From contig OY756960.1 of the NCBI GenBank assembly GCA_963580455.1, forward strand, positions 29,819,238 to 29,883,237: 64,000 bases of DNA. Reading direction: 5' to 3'. Origin of the DNA: Euonymus europaeus. Its lineage: Eukaryota > Streptophyta > Magnoliopsida > Celastrales > Celastraceae. The notes under the pieces were generated by a model, which was not told the DNA's origin, did not search any database, and saw nothing but the letters and a program-made list of their open reading frames with translations. A program made the translations under genes and the position numbers. Shown here in pieces: positions 1 through 16,679 of this stretch; position 1 is the stretch's first letter; every line of letters starts with the position of its first letter.

Positions 1-559
1 ACCCTGGTTATGCAATGTCGACAGAGAACTGGAAAACTTTCCTCATCAATCTCTTCTTCAAGCAACCAATGTGCATCATGGAGAAAGACCCAATCTTAAA
101 AGTAAGAATTCTCTCCTAATTTACATTTTGTTGGAAGTCTCATTCTCATAAGCACTTACATCACATGACCCAAATCAACGGCGAAATTGACGGTGTGGAA
201 ATTTGTGTAGTCAGTTAACATTGTTAGTTCAGAATTCAGATAAGCTGCCGCAGTACAATTTTTGCTGATTCACAACTCCATAAACAAATTGTAGTCATGT
301 CTGCAACCATCGTCGATCATTGCAAAACCATTCCCTACCTAGCCTTATCCTGTGATGGTCTTGCACCCAAAAAAGGAAGAAAACAAATCTTAACATTGAT
401 TGACATTCTTTCCTTGCAGAAATACTACTAGAGTGTGAAGGGGAACGTGTGGGTGTTCTTGTCAGTGGCTCGAGGAGGATGAGGCAGGAAGTGGCTGCAG
501 TCTGTTCATCTGGTTTGGCTAATAACCTACAATTCGAGTCCATGAGTTTCAGCTGGTGA
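1..559 (+). CDS. Ferric reduction oxidase (FRO), 3' end only
   Basis: This is the C-terminal end of a ferric-chelate reductase, a membrane flavocytochrome that reduces Fe(III) with NADPH at plasma or organelle membranes. Two exons are visible: up to 101, where the donor GTAAG follows, and 420-559, after an acceptor TTGCAG. Joined, they read through VDRELENFPHQSLLQATNV and GVLVSGSRRMRQEVAAVCSS to a final SFSW stop. This matches the NADPH-binding tail of FRO proteins, where a VCGPxxMRxEVA-type motif precedes a conserved FESxSFSW end. Here the usual CGP is SGS, a small deviation. The transmembrane and FAD domains lie left of the window. It converges on the prolyl-tRNA synthetase gene. The family is clear; the FRO member (FRO6/7/8 type) is not resolved. 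Confidence 0.85.
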
Positions 560-1645
560 GACAGTACGGAAAATAGACGCTGAGAAGTCACTCTGTTGAA
601 AGAATAGTTAGTAACATGTGTGTAGATTGTGCATTTAAAAAGGACTAGAATTGTGTAGTTGAGTACGTATAATGTGTCCAGAATTTTGTCAAAAAGTCAA
701 AGAGATATGGATGTATCTATATGTATATTTGTTGCTGCCATGTAAATGAGATACTGGGAAAAAAAACTTGTTTTCATTCTGTTTTAATCTTTTCTACTCA
801 CCATTCCTCTATAAGAGCAACTACAGTGGTCTTTGAGATTAGCAGTATTGAAATTAGAGTGTGTAAAAAAAGTTACAAGAAAGAGAACACGTAAAAAGTA
901 AAAAAAAAATTATATTGAGAGGTGTGGATTGGAGTGAAAAAAAAATATATTGAGATGTGTATACTTGATATGTGTAGAGTGATAAAAAAAAGAATATGTA
1001 AAATGTGAAAGTTATAATGAGATATTACTTTGATAATGTGAATGAGTATGTGATTTAATTTTAAATAATAGATGTAAAATCCAATTAAAAATTTTGGAGA
1101 GTATTTGGTAGAGTGGCCTCTACACTTGCTCTAAGCCTACATCTGGTAGCGTGGGTTTTCAATACCTGCGTTATTCTTCTTCTACAAGGGTTTTTCATAC
1201 CTGTATTATTGTTCATCCTCAAGAACCGCATCTATTGAAGATTCTTCGCAACACTAATGAGATGAACAATACTCGTGCATACAGACCTTGAAAAACTTGG
1301 GATAGTGAACAATATGACCGACTCGTTGGGCGTTGAACGCCGGCGGAAAGAACTTATTTTCTTCCTATATAATATTTCCCTTTCTTCTTCTGTTTTGCCT
1401 GTGAACTAGAACTTTCACTAGTTCCTGGCATGACAAAATAAATCATAAAGATGCTGAAAGAAAACTCATTACACTCTCTCCGTGGCTGTTCTCCCTCACA
1501 AGGGGGTTTGGTTTGGGGAAATATGAAGCTGAAAAATATAAAATTCCATGGTAATAGAGATACAATGTTTTACACTAATTAAATCAACTAAGGTGGGTAA
1601 GAGATCTTGAGATCCGATAATATCATGTATAGGAATGCCAAAGAC
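560..1645. other. Convergent intergenic spacer
   Basis: This spacer lies between the FRO stop and the prolyl-tRNA synthetase stop. It should contain both 3' UTRs. The only structured element I see is the MITE at 825-1131, listed separately. Confidence 0.6.
825..1131. mobile_element. Tourist-like MITE with TAA target duplication
   Basis: A 307 bp element has imperfect terminal inverted repeats: GAGCAACTACAGTGG at the left, and GAGCAAGTGTAGAGG when the right end is read in reverse complement. Both ends are flanked by TAA (822-824 and 1132-1134), the usual PIF/Harbinger (Tourist) target duplication. The interior is A-rich and non-coding, with repeated GTGTAGA/GAGATGTG motifs. It lies about 265 bp downstream of the FRO stop, so it may lie in or near the 3' UTR. 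A 3 bp duplication is weak evidence alone; the paired ends support the call. Confidence 0.6.
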
Positions 1646-7800
<6,155 letters not shown>

Positions 7801-9684
7801 TTAACTCCAAGCAGATGCGACGGTTAGAGTTCGACCCATCCAGCCAAAGCATACCCCTCCGTTCTCTTCTTTAACGGTGAAGCCCGGATTGACTCGGTTT
7901 CCTGAACTGAGTCTGGTACGCATCGACTCGGCTATATTTGGACTCATTGGTTTTAAATTGAACCCAGCCATGCCCATCCGGGCCCGCCACTTCCCAAACA
8001 CCTCGCACCTCTCCAAACGGTCCCTACCCTCGCAAGCAACCGAGTTGCCAAGTTTCCGACTCAGTCCCTCCTCCACTTTGACTCGGTCTGTACTGTCCCT
8101 AGCCACAGTGGTCTCAATGGAGTCAAATAGCGCTCCATAGTAGGACCACACCTCCCCCACACGCGCCACGAACGGCGCTGTATTCGTATTCATTTCCTGT
8201 TCCACCAGGGTTACCACGCGCGGTGCCAATCCTTTCACGCGCCGGAGAAGCTCGTCTCGTGGATTATCAGTCGAGACACTCTCGTCTGGCATCCGGTACA
8301 GATTGAACGCGAAATTCACTGCCAGCGGCTCCTCTGGTTCGCAACCCAGTGAGTCACGGCTCAGATTACTGATTTTCTGACTCACGACCACATTGAAATG
8401 CAAAGAAACCCCAACCCGTTCAGCGTGCTGGCTCAACATATCACCGACCAGCCTCAGCCTATCTTCGCAATCATTATCTGAAACAGCGGTGATCTTGAAA
8501 GTAACAGGCTGCTTACCACTCTGACGCGAGGAGAGCGCGTGCAGGAGATGCACGTACTGGCCTCCCTCGCCAATATCGAAGTCAACAACATGGAACTTAT
8601 CTATGTTTGGCTCGTCTAGTGTGGCATCAAGGATAGCGTGATTCGCCGCCATAAAACCGAGCTTGAAACAAGGAGAGATCTCGTAAAGCAGCTGAATTGA
8701 ACCAGTATGATCCTTACCATACAGCTCCGCGACAGGAGGCAGCGTCTCCGAAGAATTCGCGCGTGATTTGAGCGCAAACAACATGTATTCCGTCACTCGC
8801 TGCTCAGAATTGCCCTTTGTGTTCGCTAACTGCGACAAGCGTGTCAAGATCTCGGTCGCGGCCTCAGCTTTTCCGTCGCAAATGGCGGTGGCGGCCTCAA
8901 TTACAGTCTCTTTGGAACAAATCGAGACAGGAGTGGCCGCCGATGAAGACAGAGAACACGAAGAAGTGGAAGAGTTTGTTGGAGAAGGAGAAATAGCGGT
9001 TGGACTTGACGAGCTGAAGAAGCTCTGTAACCACTCGCTATTAGTATTCGTAATAACAGAGACCGCATCTCCCTCATCGTCATCGTTGTCGTCCATAAGC
9101 TGCTTCTCCAGCTTCTGCAGCCGATTCAACATCTTCTCCGATTCTTGATTATTGATACCAGGTATTCCCTTGTGGACGCCATTCAGATACGGTACACCGG
9201 ACAAGGGTATGCCATCGGAATGTAACATAGGCCCTGCGTTCACCGTCGAAAGGTGGTGTGGCCTCAGCTGCTGTAGAGGCGGCAAACCGTAGCGCTGCTG
9301 GTGCTGCGACAAAGTAGAAGCCGGCGAGAAAGAAGACAAAGAATGCATATCAGAAGACATGTTAGCAGACAATTCAATAGGAGATAGAGTGGATATCGGA
9401 GATGCGTTCTGGTACATCCGGGGCTTTACAGGACGGAGAAAGAGTCCGTTCAATTGTTCTGGAGTTTGGTACGTCTGATGTGATTGGAAGTCCGTGAGCG
9501 TTCGTTTTCCAATCAGGCTTTGCGTGGCTGTTCTCTGTTGCGCTATCTGCGCCGCTGGATCGAGTAAGATTTGAGAAAGCTGAGATCGGTAAGGAGACTG
9601 AGAGACGTTTCTGTTCATGCCGGTGTTGATGGATCTGCTCGCGCTGTAAAAATCCGGACCTCCGCCGGAAAATCCCGATGCCAT
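7801..9684 (-). CDS. SCL8: GRAS transcription regulator, SCARECROW-LIKE 8 type
   Basis: This is a single-exon gene of 627 residues. The N-terminal ~260 residues are Ser/Gln/Pro-rich and low complexity, with a poly-Ser stretch near residues 235-270, typical of disordered GRAS N-termini. The GRAS domain follows: a leucine-rich region (AATAICDGKAEAATEILTRL), the VHIID-type motif FHVVDFDIGEGGQYVHLL near residue 360, a second leucine repeat, a PFYRE-like region, and a C-terminal SAW region ending GFTVKEENGGVCFGWMGRTL then ASAW. I chose the ATG at 9684 because the MASGFSGGGPDFY start matches SCL8 proteins. The in-frame ATG at 9813 would add 43 unusual residues. GRAS proteins act in the nucleus as co-regulators of growth and signalling; the role of SCL8 itself is poorly defined. 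Confidence 0.93.
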   Translation of the reverse strand: MASGFSGGGPDFYSASRSINTGMNRNVSQSPYRSQLSQILLDPAAQIAQQRTATQSLIGKRTLTDFQSHQTYQTPEQLNGLFLRPVKPRMYQNASPISTLSPIELSANMSSDMHSLSSFSPASTLSQHQQRYGLPPLQQLRPHHLSTVNAGPMLHSDGIPLSGVPYLNGVHKGIPGINNQESEKMLNRLQKLEKQLMDDNDDDEGDAVSVITNTNSEWLQSFFSSSSPTAISPSPTNSSTSSCSLSSSAATPVSICSKETVIEAATAICDGKAEAATEILTRLSQLANTKGNSEQRVTEYMLFALKSRANSSETLPPVAELYGKDHTGSIQLLYEISPCFKLGFMAANHAILDATLDEPNIDKFHVVDFDIGEGGQYVHLLHALSSRQSGKQPVTFKITAVSDNDCEDRLRLVGDMLSQHAERVGVSLHFNVVVSQKISNLSRDSLGCEPEEPLAVNFAFNLYRMPDESVSTDNPRDELLRRVKGLAPRVVTLVEQEMNTNTAPFVARVGEVWSYYGALFDSIETTVARDSTDRVKVEEGLSRKLGNSVACEGRDRLERCEVFGKWRARMGMAGFNLKPMSPNIAESMRTRLSSGNRVNPGFTVKEENGGVCFGWMGRTLTVASAWS

Positions 9685-11514
9685 TTTGCCTCTCCGACGA
9701 ACAACAGAGATGCAAAATTCAGAGGAAACGCATGATAAGAGAATATGGGTGAGAGCCTGGAAGGGAGTATAGCGGAGGGGAAGGGGGTTTTGGCAAATTC
9801 CAAACAGCAACACAAATTCTGGTTTAGCGAGGATTTTTTTTAGGAGAAATTTATTTTAAAGGCGAAACGTGAAGCGTTTTTAAAAAGAAACATGTTCGGC
9901 GTGAGGTTTCCACCGTTGGATCGTCGGTGATCGAACGGTTTAGTAGAAACAATGAAGATTGGCTGATTTGTTAACTGGAGCACGCTTTTTATTCATCGCC
10001 TAGTTGTTGCACTTCAATGTTCCAAGTCGAATTGCATCCATGCTTTCCCCACCGCGTGCGATACACACACCAATGACAATTCTACATAGGCAGCGTGTAA
10101 CCACGCGAATAGGGAAAAGGTTGTGACGAGTTGAGTTGAATTTTTGTGTGAATGAAACGATCTTTATGCGGCAGTGGTCAGGGGACTGGACAGTTATGAA
10201 CTATTCTTAAAAGCTAACGACAGGAACCCAAGGAATGCAATCCAGAACACGACGGAAAGTGACGTTCCTACCACGTGTCAGAACAGGAACGAGCCTTGCC
10301 AAACCGTTCGGTAAATGCTAAGTCAGTTTCAAAATTCTCTTCACTTGGTTCGCTGATTCGAAATTCCAGCAGCTGGTTTGTCCAAACCCACAATTCCCGG
10401 TTGTTATTGGATTTAGGCGAACACGTGTAGGTTATGAACTTTACGTCTAATTTCAGAATTTGAAATATAAAGTTATCTACGTTGGCCAATCTCGGCCATT
10501 AAAATACCCTTCATCTGGCGTAGAATACTTTAATCACATTCTAAAATCTAAAGCCAAGTTGCGAAGGCATCTTTGGATATTAATGATGCCACACTAAATG
10601 AAACGTTGGTAACCAAAAACAGAGTGATAACGTATTGATTTTTTGTGCATGGAAATCCACCTTACCTTTAAAGCTCAAAAGAATATCAGGGTAAAAGTTA
10701 ACCACCGTAAATGAAATTCACATCAAAAATAACTTATTACTGTTAGTAGCTAGGTTTGAAATTATTAATATGACATTGGGTCTACCTGAATAAAGGTCGA
10801 CCCTTGACAATAAGAAATAAATGGAAAAATGGGTCTGGCCCCCATGCCATGAAGCCAGATTGATTAGAGAATTCAAATTTCGTAATCCAATCAGCTTTTC
10901 TTCATGTGATATGAGCTCCATTTTATCACTATAATGGTATGGTTGATAACTCTTCTATTTGTCTTGTGGAATTTGTTTTTTTTTCTCCCATCCCACTTTA
11001 TTTTATGTAACTACATTTTACGGTAAGTGAGTATGTGTTTCGACTTTCGATTCGAGAGATCAAAATTTTCAAGTAATTAAATTATAAATCTTATGTAATC
11101 TATATTAAATTACCTTAACGCATTATAAAAAATATAGACAAAATGTCATTATTTTCAGTTTACAAATTCATTATCCAACCAGGAATCCACTATCATATTT
11201 TTATTACTCCAAACAAGTTACACAATCTGCAGCATAGGCAGAGTTGACTCTTCCATTTGATATGCAATTAAATTTCTTAAGCGAATATTCTTCTCAAATA
11301 AGATATCGGTGCATATATATTTTAAAAAATATACTTGTGGAATACCTTAAACCATTTTATCAGTGAGCAATTGGATCTTCAACTCGATCATATTTGTCTC
11401 TAATAAATGTATACTAACGAAATGAGGGTAAAAAAGTACGCAGTGCCAAAATGAAATGTTAGTATTATTCAAATATTAGGTGTCTTGCTTTTATTTGTAA
11501 ACCGTTCGTTAGAG

Positions 11515-11960
11515 CTTATGTGAGTTTATAAACTTATTTTCTTCAATCAAAAACCACATCAATCACATACCAAAAAAAATCTCTCAATTTTTTATGTTGT
11601 CCCTATTTTTTCACACATTTATTTTGTTCTTTTGTTTCTCAAAATATATATTAGATTTCGAAAAAAATAACATATTCAAACTAAACCAATAAATTTTTTT
11701 TCATTATGACTCATATTCAATAGTTTTTATTTCATTATTGAACTATCTCACTATCCCTAATAGTAAATTGACAGCTTATAGGCTATCAAAACTTCCGCTT
11801 TATCGAACAACATATAGCTTATTTGACAATTTATACGCTATCAAAACTTTCGCTCTATCAAACCAACAATGGGATGTGGTGGTTAGCATACTCTATAGAG
11901 GGCAAACACGTCATTTAACTTTCGAGAGCACTGGATATCTTTTAGCACTTGATAAGTAAG
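11515..11960 (+). repeat. AT-rich dispersed repeat, copy 1
   Basis: It shares with the segment at 16041-16345 an ordered series of motifs: CTCAAAATATATATTAGATTT, then an A-run plus CATATTCAAAC, then a CATATTCAATAGTTTTTATTTC block, then AAATTGACAGCTTATA. Its right part contains a short duplicated unit (CTATCAAAACTTYCGCTYTATC, twice). The CTCAAAATAYATRTTAGATTTC core also occurs in both arms of the foldback element at 48755-49530, so this is a dispersed family. It is probably a non-autonomous DNA transposon; complete ends were not defined. Confidence 0.5.
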
Positions 11961-12299
11961 TTGCGTGTAGGCAAAACTTGAAGTAACAAATAGGTTAACC
12001 AAATAAATTATATTCACAAGTCACCTTTCCTCGAACTGGAGAATCAGAGTCTCTCGCACAGACACGTGCCAGTCAAAATCTCACGCGCCACTTCTCCCTT
12101 GCTTAAACTCAAACTTATCCACACCTTATATATTTTTGCTATTTTTATTCCTTAAATGCACCCCATGAGCATCGAAATTTACCTAACTACTTGCCAGATC
12201 CAGAAAATTATTCTCATAATCTCTCACCCACCGCACAACCACCTTGTAAGAACTGTTAAACAATAAGATATCTGAGGGACTTATTTGTCATTTTCCACT

Positions 12300-12590
12300 C
12301 GCCTTTGCTTTATTGGGAAAAGCCGTCCATTTGAGAGTTTGTGGGGGCTGGCTAACAGAACGAATCCCCCAACTCGTGCCGACGAAGGGACAGTTTCGTC
12401 ATTATACACGTTGTGGGCCCTCTGTTTGGTTAGGAAAGCTCTCGTTAACCGGGGATAGCCGATGTGGACCTGGAAATGCCAATAGCGCCGACGAGCGTGT
12501 GATTCTGGCTTACGCGCTTCGATTAGCGTACGCACACACGCCATCCTCCATGCCACACGAAAGCCACACTCCATTGCTGCCGTAGATTCT
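12300..12590. other. GC-rich patch inside AT-rich spacer
   Basis: Base composition changes sharply here from AT-rich to GC-rich, with many CpG-containing words (GCGCCGACGAGCGTGTG, CGCTTCGATTAGCGTACG). Both strands carry open frames of 90-116 codons, but neither resembles a family I know. It could be a promoter-like island, a gene remnant or part of an old insertion. Confidence 0.3.
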
Positions 12591-14345
12591 AATAAATCTA
12601 AATTCGTTTTCGCTTTTGGTCCCGTACACAAATTGAGGTTAACAGCTAATTAGGTGTTTTGTGAGTGATTAATCAGTAACCTAATACATATTTTTGAATA
12701 TTAAAAAAATGAGCTATGCAAAGACTCTTTAATTGTCATGGATTTGACTCGAAAGCTTCAACTTGAGCCGTTCACACAAACAAGTTCTAATTTTTGTATT
12801 AAGAATTGCAAAAATTGTTTTATTGAATTTGTGTCAGAGTTTAATGAATGGCATAGATTTATGTGTGTTACATGTACACGCATGATTGTGACGCGATTGG
12901 TCAAAATTATACTTATTCAATCTTCAATAACTCCGGTTGGTTTAATTCTCTCCTCTTTTTTCATGCAATAAATGAGAAAAATCGTTTAAAATAGTATGAA
13001 AATGTTAAATGTAAAATGCCGGTACAATAACGAAAATAAAACGCGAGAAATTATTTTGTATAAGAAAGAGTACAAGGTAACCAATAATACATTAAAAATA
13101 CATTAGTTAAAGTAATAAGAAATTATATAAATTTAGTACGAATGAAGTGTGATTCTTGATTAAAAAAAATGGAGAAAGTTAATACATTTGATAAATTTCC
13201 GTTGATGTCTTGATATAAGTTTAAAGATAAAAGTGATTATAATTTATTTACGAAAACGAAATTCGTAATGTTAAAGTGCCGGTGAAAATTAGGTGTAACA
13301 AGTTACCAAGTACCAACAAAAAACTATTCATACATGTGAAGCGAAAACATAAATATATAATACTAATATAATGATCAAACTAGTGTATTAGAAGCAGACA
13401 AATATTTTAAAAAATAAAAAATAGATGGAATTGACTAGTATCCACCCTTAATTGTCTCAATTACAAAAGAGGCGCAAGAAATGGATTTACATCGGATGGA
13501 ATCCTGTTTTGGTGCAAAAGTGGGCCAATTTTGCTTCCATTAGTTTTTCGTTGTTGTTGTTTTATGGATTAGGTTATGTTGTTATTCAATGGCACCGCCT
13601 ACATAATGTTGGTGTAGCACCACATGCTCTCCATCCATATCAAAAGATTAGGCCACTTGTCCACTTCGTCTAAACGCAGCGTATAAAGACATCACGTTAT
13701 CCAAGCTTGCGTCTGTAAAATATTATTGTTTCTCCCCCTCCCAATCTGGCTAATGCAATATTATGAATCATTCACGACATTTATGAGAAAGGGTATAAAA
13801 GTGGATTGACATTCTAAAAACACAACATACACAACAAACAAGTAAGTTTAATCATTCTTGGGTTGGACTTTCTCTCCATTGCAAGAGAGCCCAACTTCAT
13901 ATTGGGCTAGAATTGAAAAGCCTCATCAAGCGTGGGCCAACATGGCCTAATATAGAATAAGCATTGGATTCATCATTTACGATGATAAAAATCAACAACC
14001 ATTGACCATTCCGCACGGATTGCCAAGGTTTACGTGGACGAATTATGGCTCTGTTCCTCCACTTTGCTTATTAACGTCATGTAGAACAATCACTAGCAGA
14101 AGTCGCTCAAATGCACAGTGCACAAAGTCAAAGTCTTCTCAACATACCCAATAAGAATTTAATGGGTAACAAAACAAACTACATGTCTTAACACAAGAAA
14201 TGCAAAAAACCATGCACTTGGCTGTCAGAGAAATACACCAGAATCAAGAATGATAAGGTTGGCACACACGTATGAACGAGTTTAATGGCAGTTACGATGG
14301 CTGGTCGTTGGAACTTAGAGCTTCCGGTATGCATGTGAAGATGAT

Positions 14346-14580
14346 TAAGGCAGACAGCGGCGGCCCTGGGGTGGGGCGACAGGGGCGGCCGCCCAGGGCC
14401 CCAAAATCCGGGGGTTTCAAATTTTTTTTTTTGTATTAATTGGTTATAATGTATGTATATAATTTATTCTTTGCAATGAAAGGCATGTTGTTTCTCTTTT
14501 GGCTTAGTGGTAAGTTGTTTACTTTGGTCTGCGAGAGGTTTGAGGTTCAATCCCAAGTAGCCGCACCATGTTTTTTCTTT
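14346..14580 (+). mobile_element. hAT-like terminus and tRNA-like (Pol III) boxes
   Basis: At 14354 there is a very GC-rich block beginning CAGCGGCGG and containing GGGGCGGCCGCCC, followed by CCCAAAATCCGGGGG. This resembles the ends of some plant hAT elements that begin CAGNGGCGG. About 150 bp further on, TGGCTTAGTGG and GGTTCAATCCC sit at A-box and B-box spacing, as in tRNA-derived SINEs. A short duplicated unit with TAAAATTGG and CCAATTTCAAG lies at about 14654 and 14702. I could not find a matching opposite terminus, so the boundaries are approximate and the element is probably incomplete. Confidence 0.35.
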
Positions 14581-15044
14581 ATTTTTTTATCATAAAATTT
14601 GGCCCTCAAACCATAGTCCATCCCCAAGCCCCAATTTTTTCCATTTATTGTAGTTAAAATTGGGCCCCAATTTCAAGTCCAAAGATCCGTTTTTTATACT
14701 TAAAATTGGTCCTCCAATTTCAAGTTCAAAGTTACTTACTACAATGCCCAATTGCACTTTTAAAACCCTAATTTACATCTTCACCTCTTTCTCTCGTCTC
14801 CCATCTCTGTAATCTCTGTTCTGTCTCTCTCTCTCTCCAACCTCCAACGTCTTTATTTATGTGATTTCATGTAATTATATTTTTAACTGAATATTTTAAT
14901 GACTAGTTTAATTTTAATGTAATGACATTCAATGCGTGATGGCCTAACCTCCCAAAATTGGGTTCCAGCCATCAAAAATTTATTGTTGTTTTATTTGTTT
15001 GAATTTTTATTATTAGTTTAAAAGTTATGGCTCGAATCTAATTA

Positions 15045-15340
15045 GGTTCCGAGGTCGAGGTCTAGGACAAGTCGGGGTCTCGGATCAGGCTTGAGTCTGG
15101 ATGGGGTTCGAGATCGAGCCTGGTTCTTATCGGGGTCTGGGATTTAGCCCTAGATGGGGCCAGGTTCGTGATCTGGCTTGAGACAAGTCTGGGTTCTGGA
15201 TTGGGCCCGAGTCATATATGAGATCGAGATCGGGCTCGGGTTATCTCTAGGTTTGGGCCTAGGTCATCTTGGGTCCCTATTAGGCCGAGGTTTGGGATTG
15301 GGCTTGGGTCATCTAGGGGTATGAGAATCGATCCGGGTCA
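15045..15340 (+). repeat. Degenerate G-rich tandem repeat
   Basis: About 300 bp consists of loosely repeated 20-25 nt phrases of the type GGTTCGAGATCGGGCTTGGGTC, separated by variations such as GGGTCTGGGATT and GGCCTAGGTCATC. Copies are too diverged for a precise period. It carries no long open frame with a recognisable product. Confidence 0.45.
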
Positions 15341-16040
15341 AACCGTTCCTTTCAAATTAAAATTAGGAAAAATCTATTACTTTCTATTATCCATGTCTCT
15401 CCACTAGTAAATTTTGTATAAAAATATAAGACCCAATTACAAGGGTGAAAAATATACTAGTATAACAAACATAAATAAAGTTGAAATTTAATTACCCTTA
15501 TAACCATTACACCTTATTACCCTTATACCAAACGCACCCTTATAGTAATAGTCAGGGTTAGGGAGTAATGGCTCAATGGTGACTCATTAATCGCGCGTTG
15601 TAGCTCTTGTACAGAGCTGGAATGGTTGCCTAGCTTATGATTAGCAATAACTTCAAAAACATATGTTTCCTTAATTGGTCATACTACTAGATCGTATGGA
15701 GGTGCAAAGACAAAATGTCCATGATATCATAGACAAAGGTTAGGATTTTTTGCGAGATGAAGATAGTAGTACGACCGACATTGATGTGTTAGAGCTTCTT
15801 ATTCTTCATTTCTTACTATGCTTTGGTTCTTTTTTGGTTGCTTTGATGCTTTATTCAGCCTTTAATTTGTGGTTCTCTTGGTTCGATTTTATGTGCTGGA
15901 TCTTGATGAAATTTTACTGTGTATTTCTAAGTTGTTGGGGGTATCCTTTAGAAAATCTAGAAGAAAAAAAAATTGAAATTTGGGGTTTACACTTATTATT
16001 TAATTGGAGTTTTTAAATATGAATATACTAAGTTAAACGT

Positions 16041-16345
16041 CTTGTTTGGTAGCTTATAAGCTCAATTTCGTTGATTATTAATCACATATTAAAAAAATTT
16101 CCTTAATTTTTCTTATTGTCCCCGTTCTCTCACACATTTGCCATTTTATCTATCAAAATATATGTTAGATTTTGAAAAAAAATTACATATTCGAACTCAA
16201 CGCATAAAACTTTTTTCAACAAAACTCATATTTAATAACTTTTATTTCATTATTAAACTAATTTACATATCGCTTATAATAAATTGACAATTTATACGTT
16301 ATTAAAACAGCACATAACTTATTTGACAGCTTATACGTTATTAAT
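16041..16345 (+). repeat. AT-rich dispersed repeat, copy 2
   Basis: Same motif order and orientation as the copy at 11515-11960: GTTTGGTAGCTTATAAGCT at the left, then ATATGTTAGATTTTG plus an A-run and CATATTCGAACTC, then CATATTTAATAACTTTTATTTC, then AAATTGACAATTTATACG and TTGACAGCTTATACG. The paired AGCTTATA motifs at both ends look like a weak terminal inverted repeat. Confidence 0.5.
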
Positions 16346-16348
16346 GTC

Positions 16349-16451
16349 TGTTTGGATGAGAGTATGTCTCATATAATATAAACTATCGTAAAACGTAAAA
16401 GCTGAGAGTGTCTGAGAGTATGAGTGACAATGTATACTCTTATCAAAACAG
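16349..16451. repeat. Short inverted repeat (possible small MITE)
   Basis: CTGTTTGGATGAGAGTAT at 16349 pairs with ATACTCTTATCAAAACAG ending at 16451, with two differences, enclosing about 70 bp. It directly abuts the AT-rich repeat copy 2. No target duplication was recognised. Confidence 0.35.
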
Positions 16452-16679
16452 GGTGGCGTCTAAATACAATTTACACCGGCAAAGCTAATTTTACATATTT
16501 TGGGCCGATTAATGGGCCTTCTCTGAATAACTTACGAAGTATTGGCCCATGATTCCGAGACCTATTTTTAAAATTTACCCCTTATTAAAGGATTTGGCTT
16601 TCTGTTTAAAAAAGAAAAAGATGAATAATAAACAACGTAAAAATCAAACTGGAGAGGAGGAGGAGAAACTCCGTCCCAG

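Larger units (their letters stand above)
9685..16660. other. Gene-poor, repeat-bearing spacer (~7 kb)
   Basis: No convincing protein gene was found. The left part should hold the promoter of the SCL8-like gene, which points away from it. Visible structures, listed separately, are two copies of an AT-rich repeat family (about 11515-11960 and 16041-16345), a GC-rich patch at 12300-12590, a hAT-like terminus with tRNA-like boxes near 14346-14580, a degenerate G-rich repeat at 15045-15340 and a small hairpin at 16349-16451. A hydrophobic 88-codon frame at 15750-16016 has no family resemblance I recognise. Confidence 0.6.

Noticed and set aside
12281..12631. Overlapping open frames on both strands in the GC-rich patch
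   Set aside because: GC-rich sequence lacks stop codons by chance. Neither translation shows a known domain or plausible start context.
14500..14580. Functional tRNA gene
   Set aside because: A- and B-box-like words are present, but no acceptor stem or anticodon arm could be paired.
15750..16016. 88-codon hydrophobic open frame in the large spacer
   Set aside because: Composition is Phe/Leu/Trp-rich as expected from T-rich DNA, with no recognisable family, no splice context and a repeat immediately after it.
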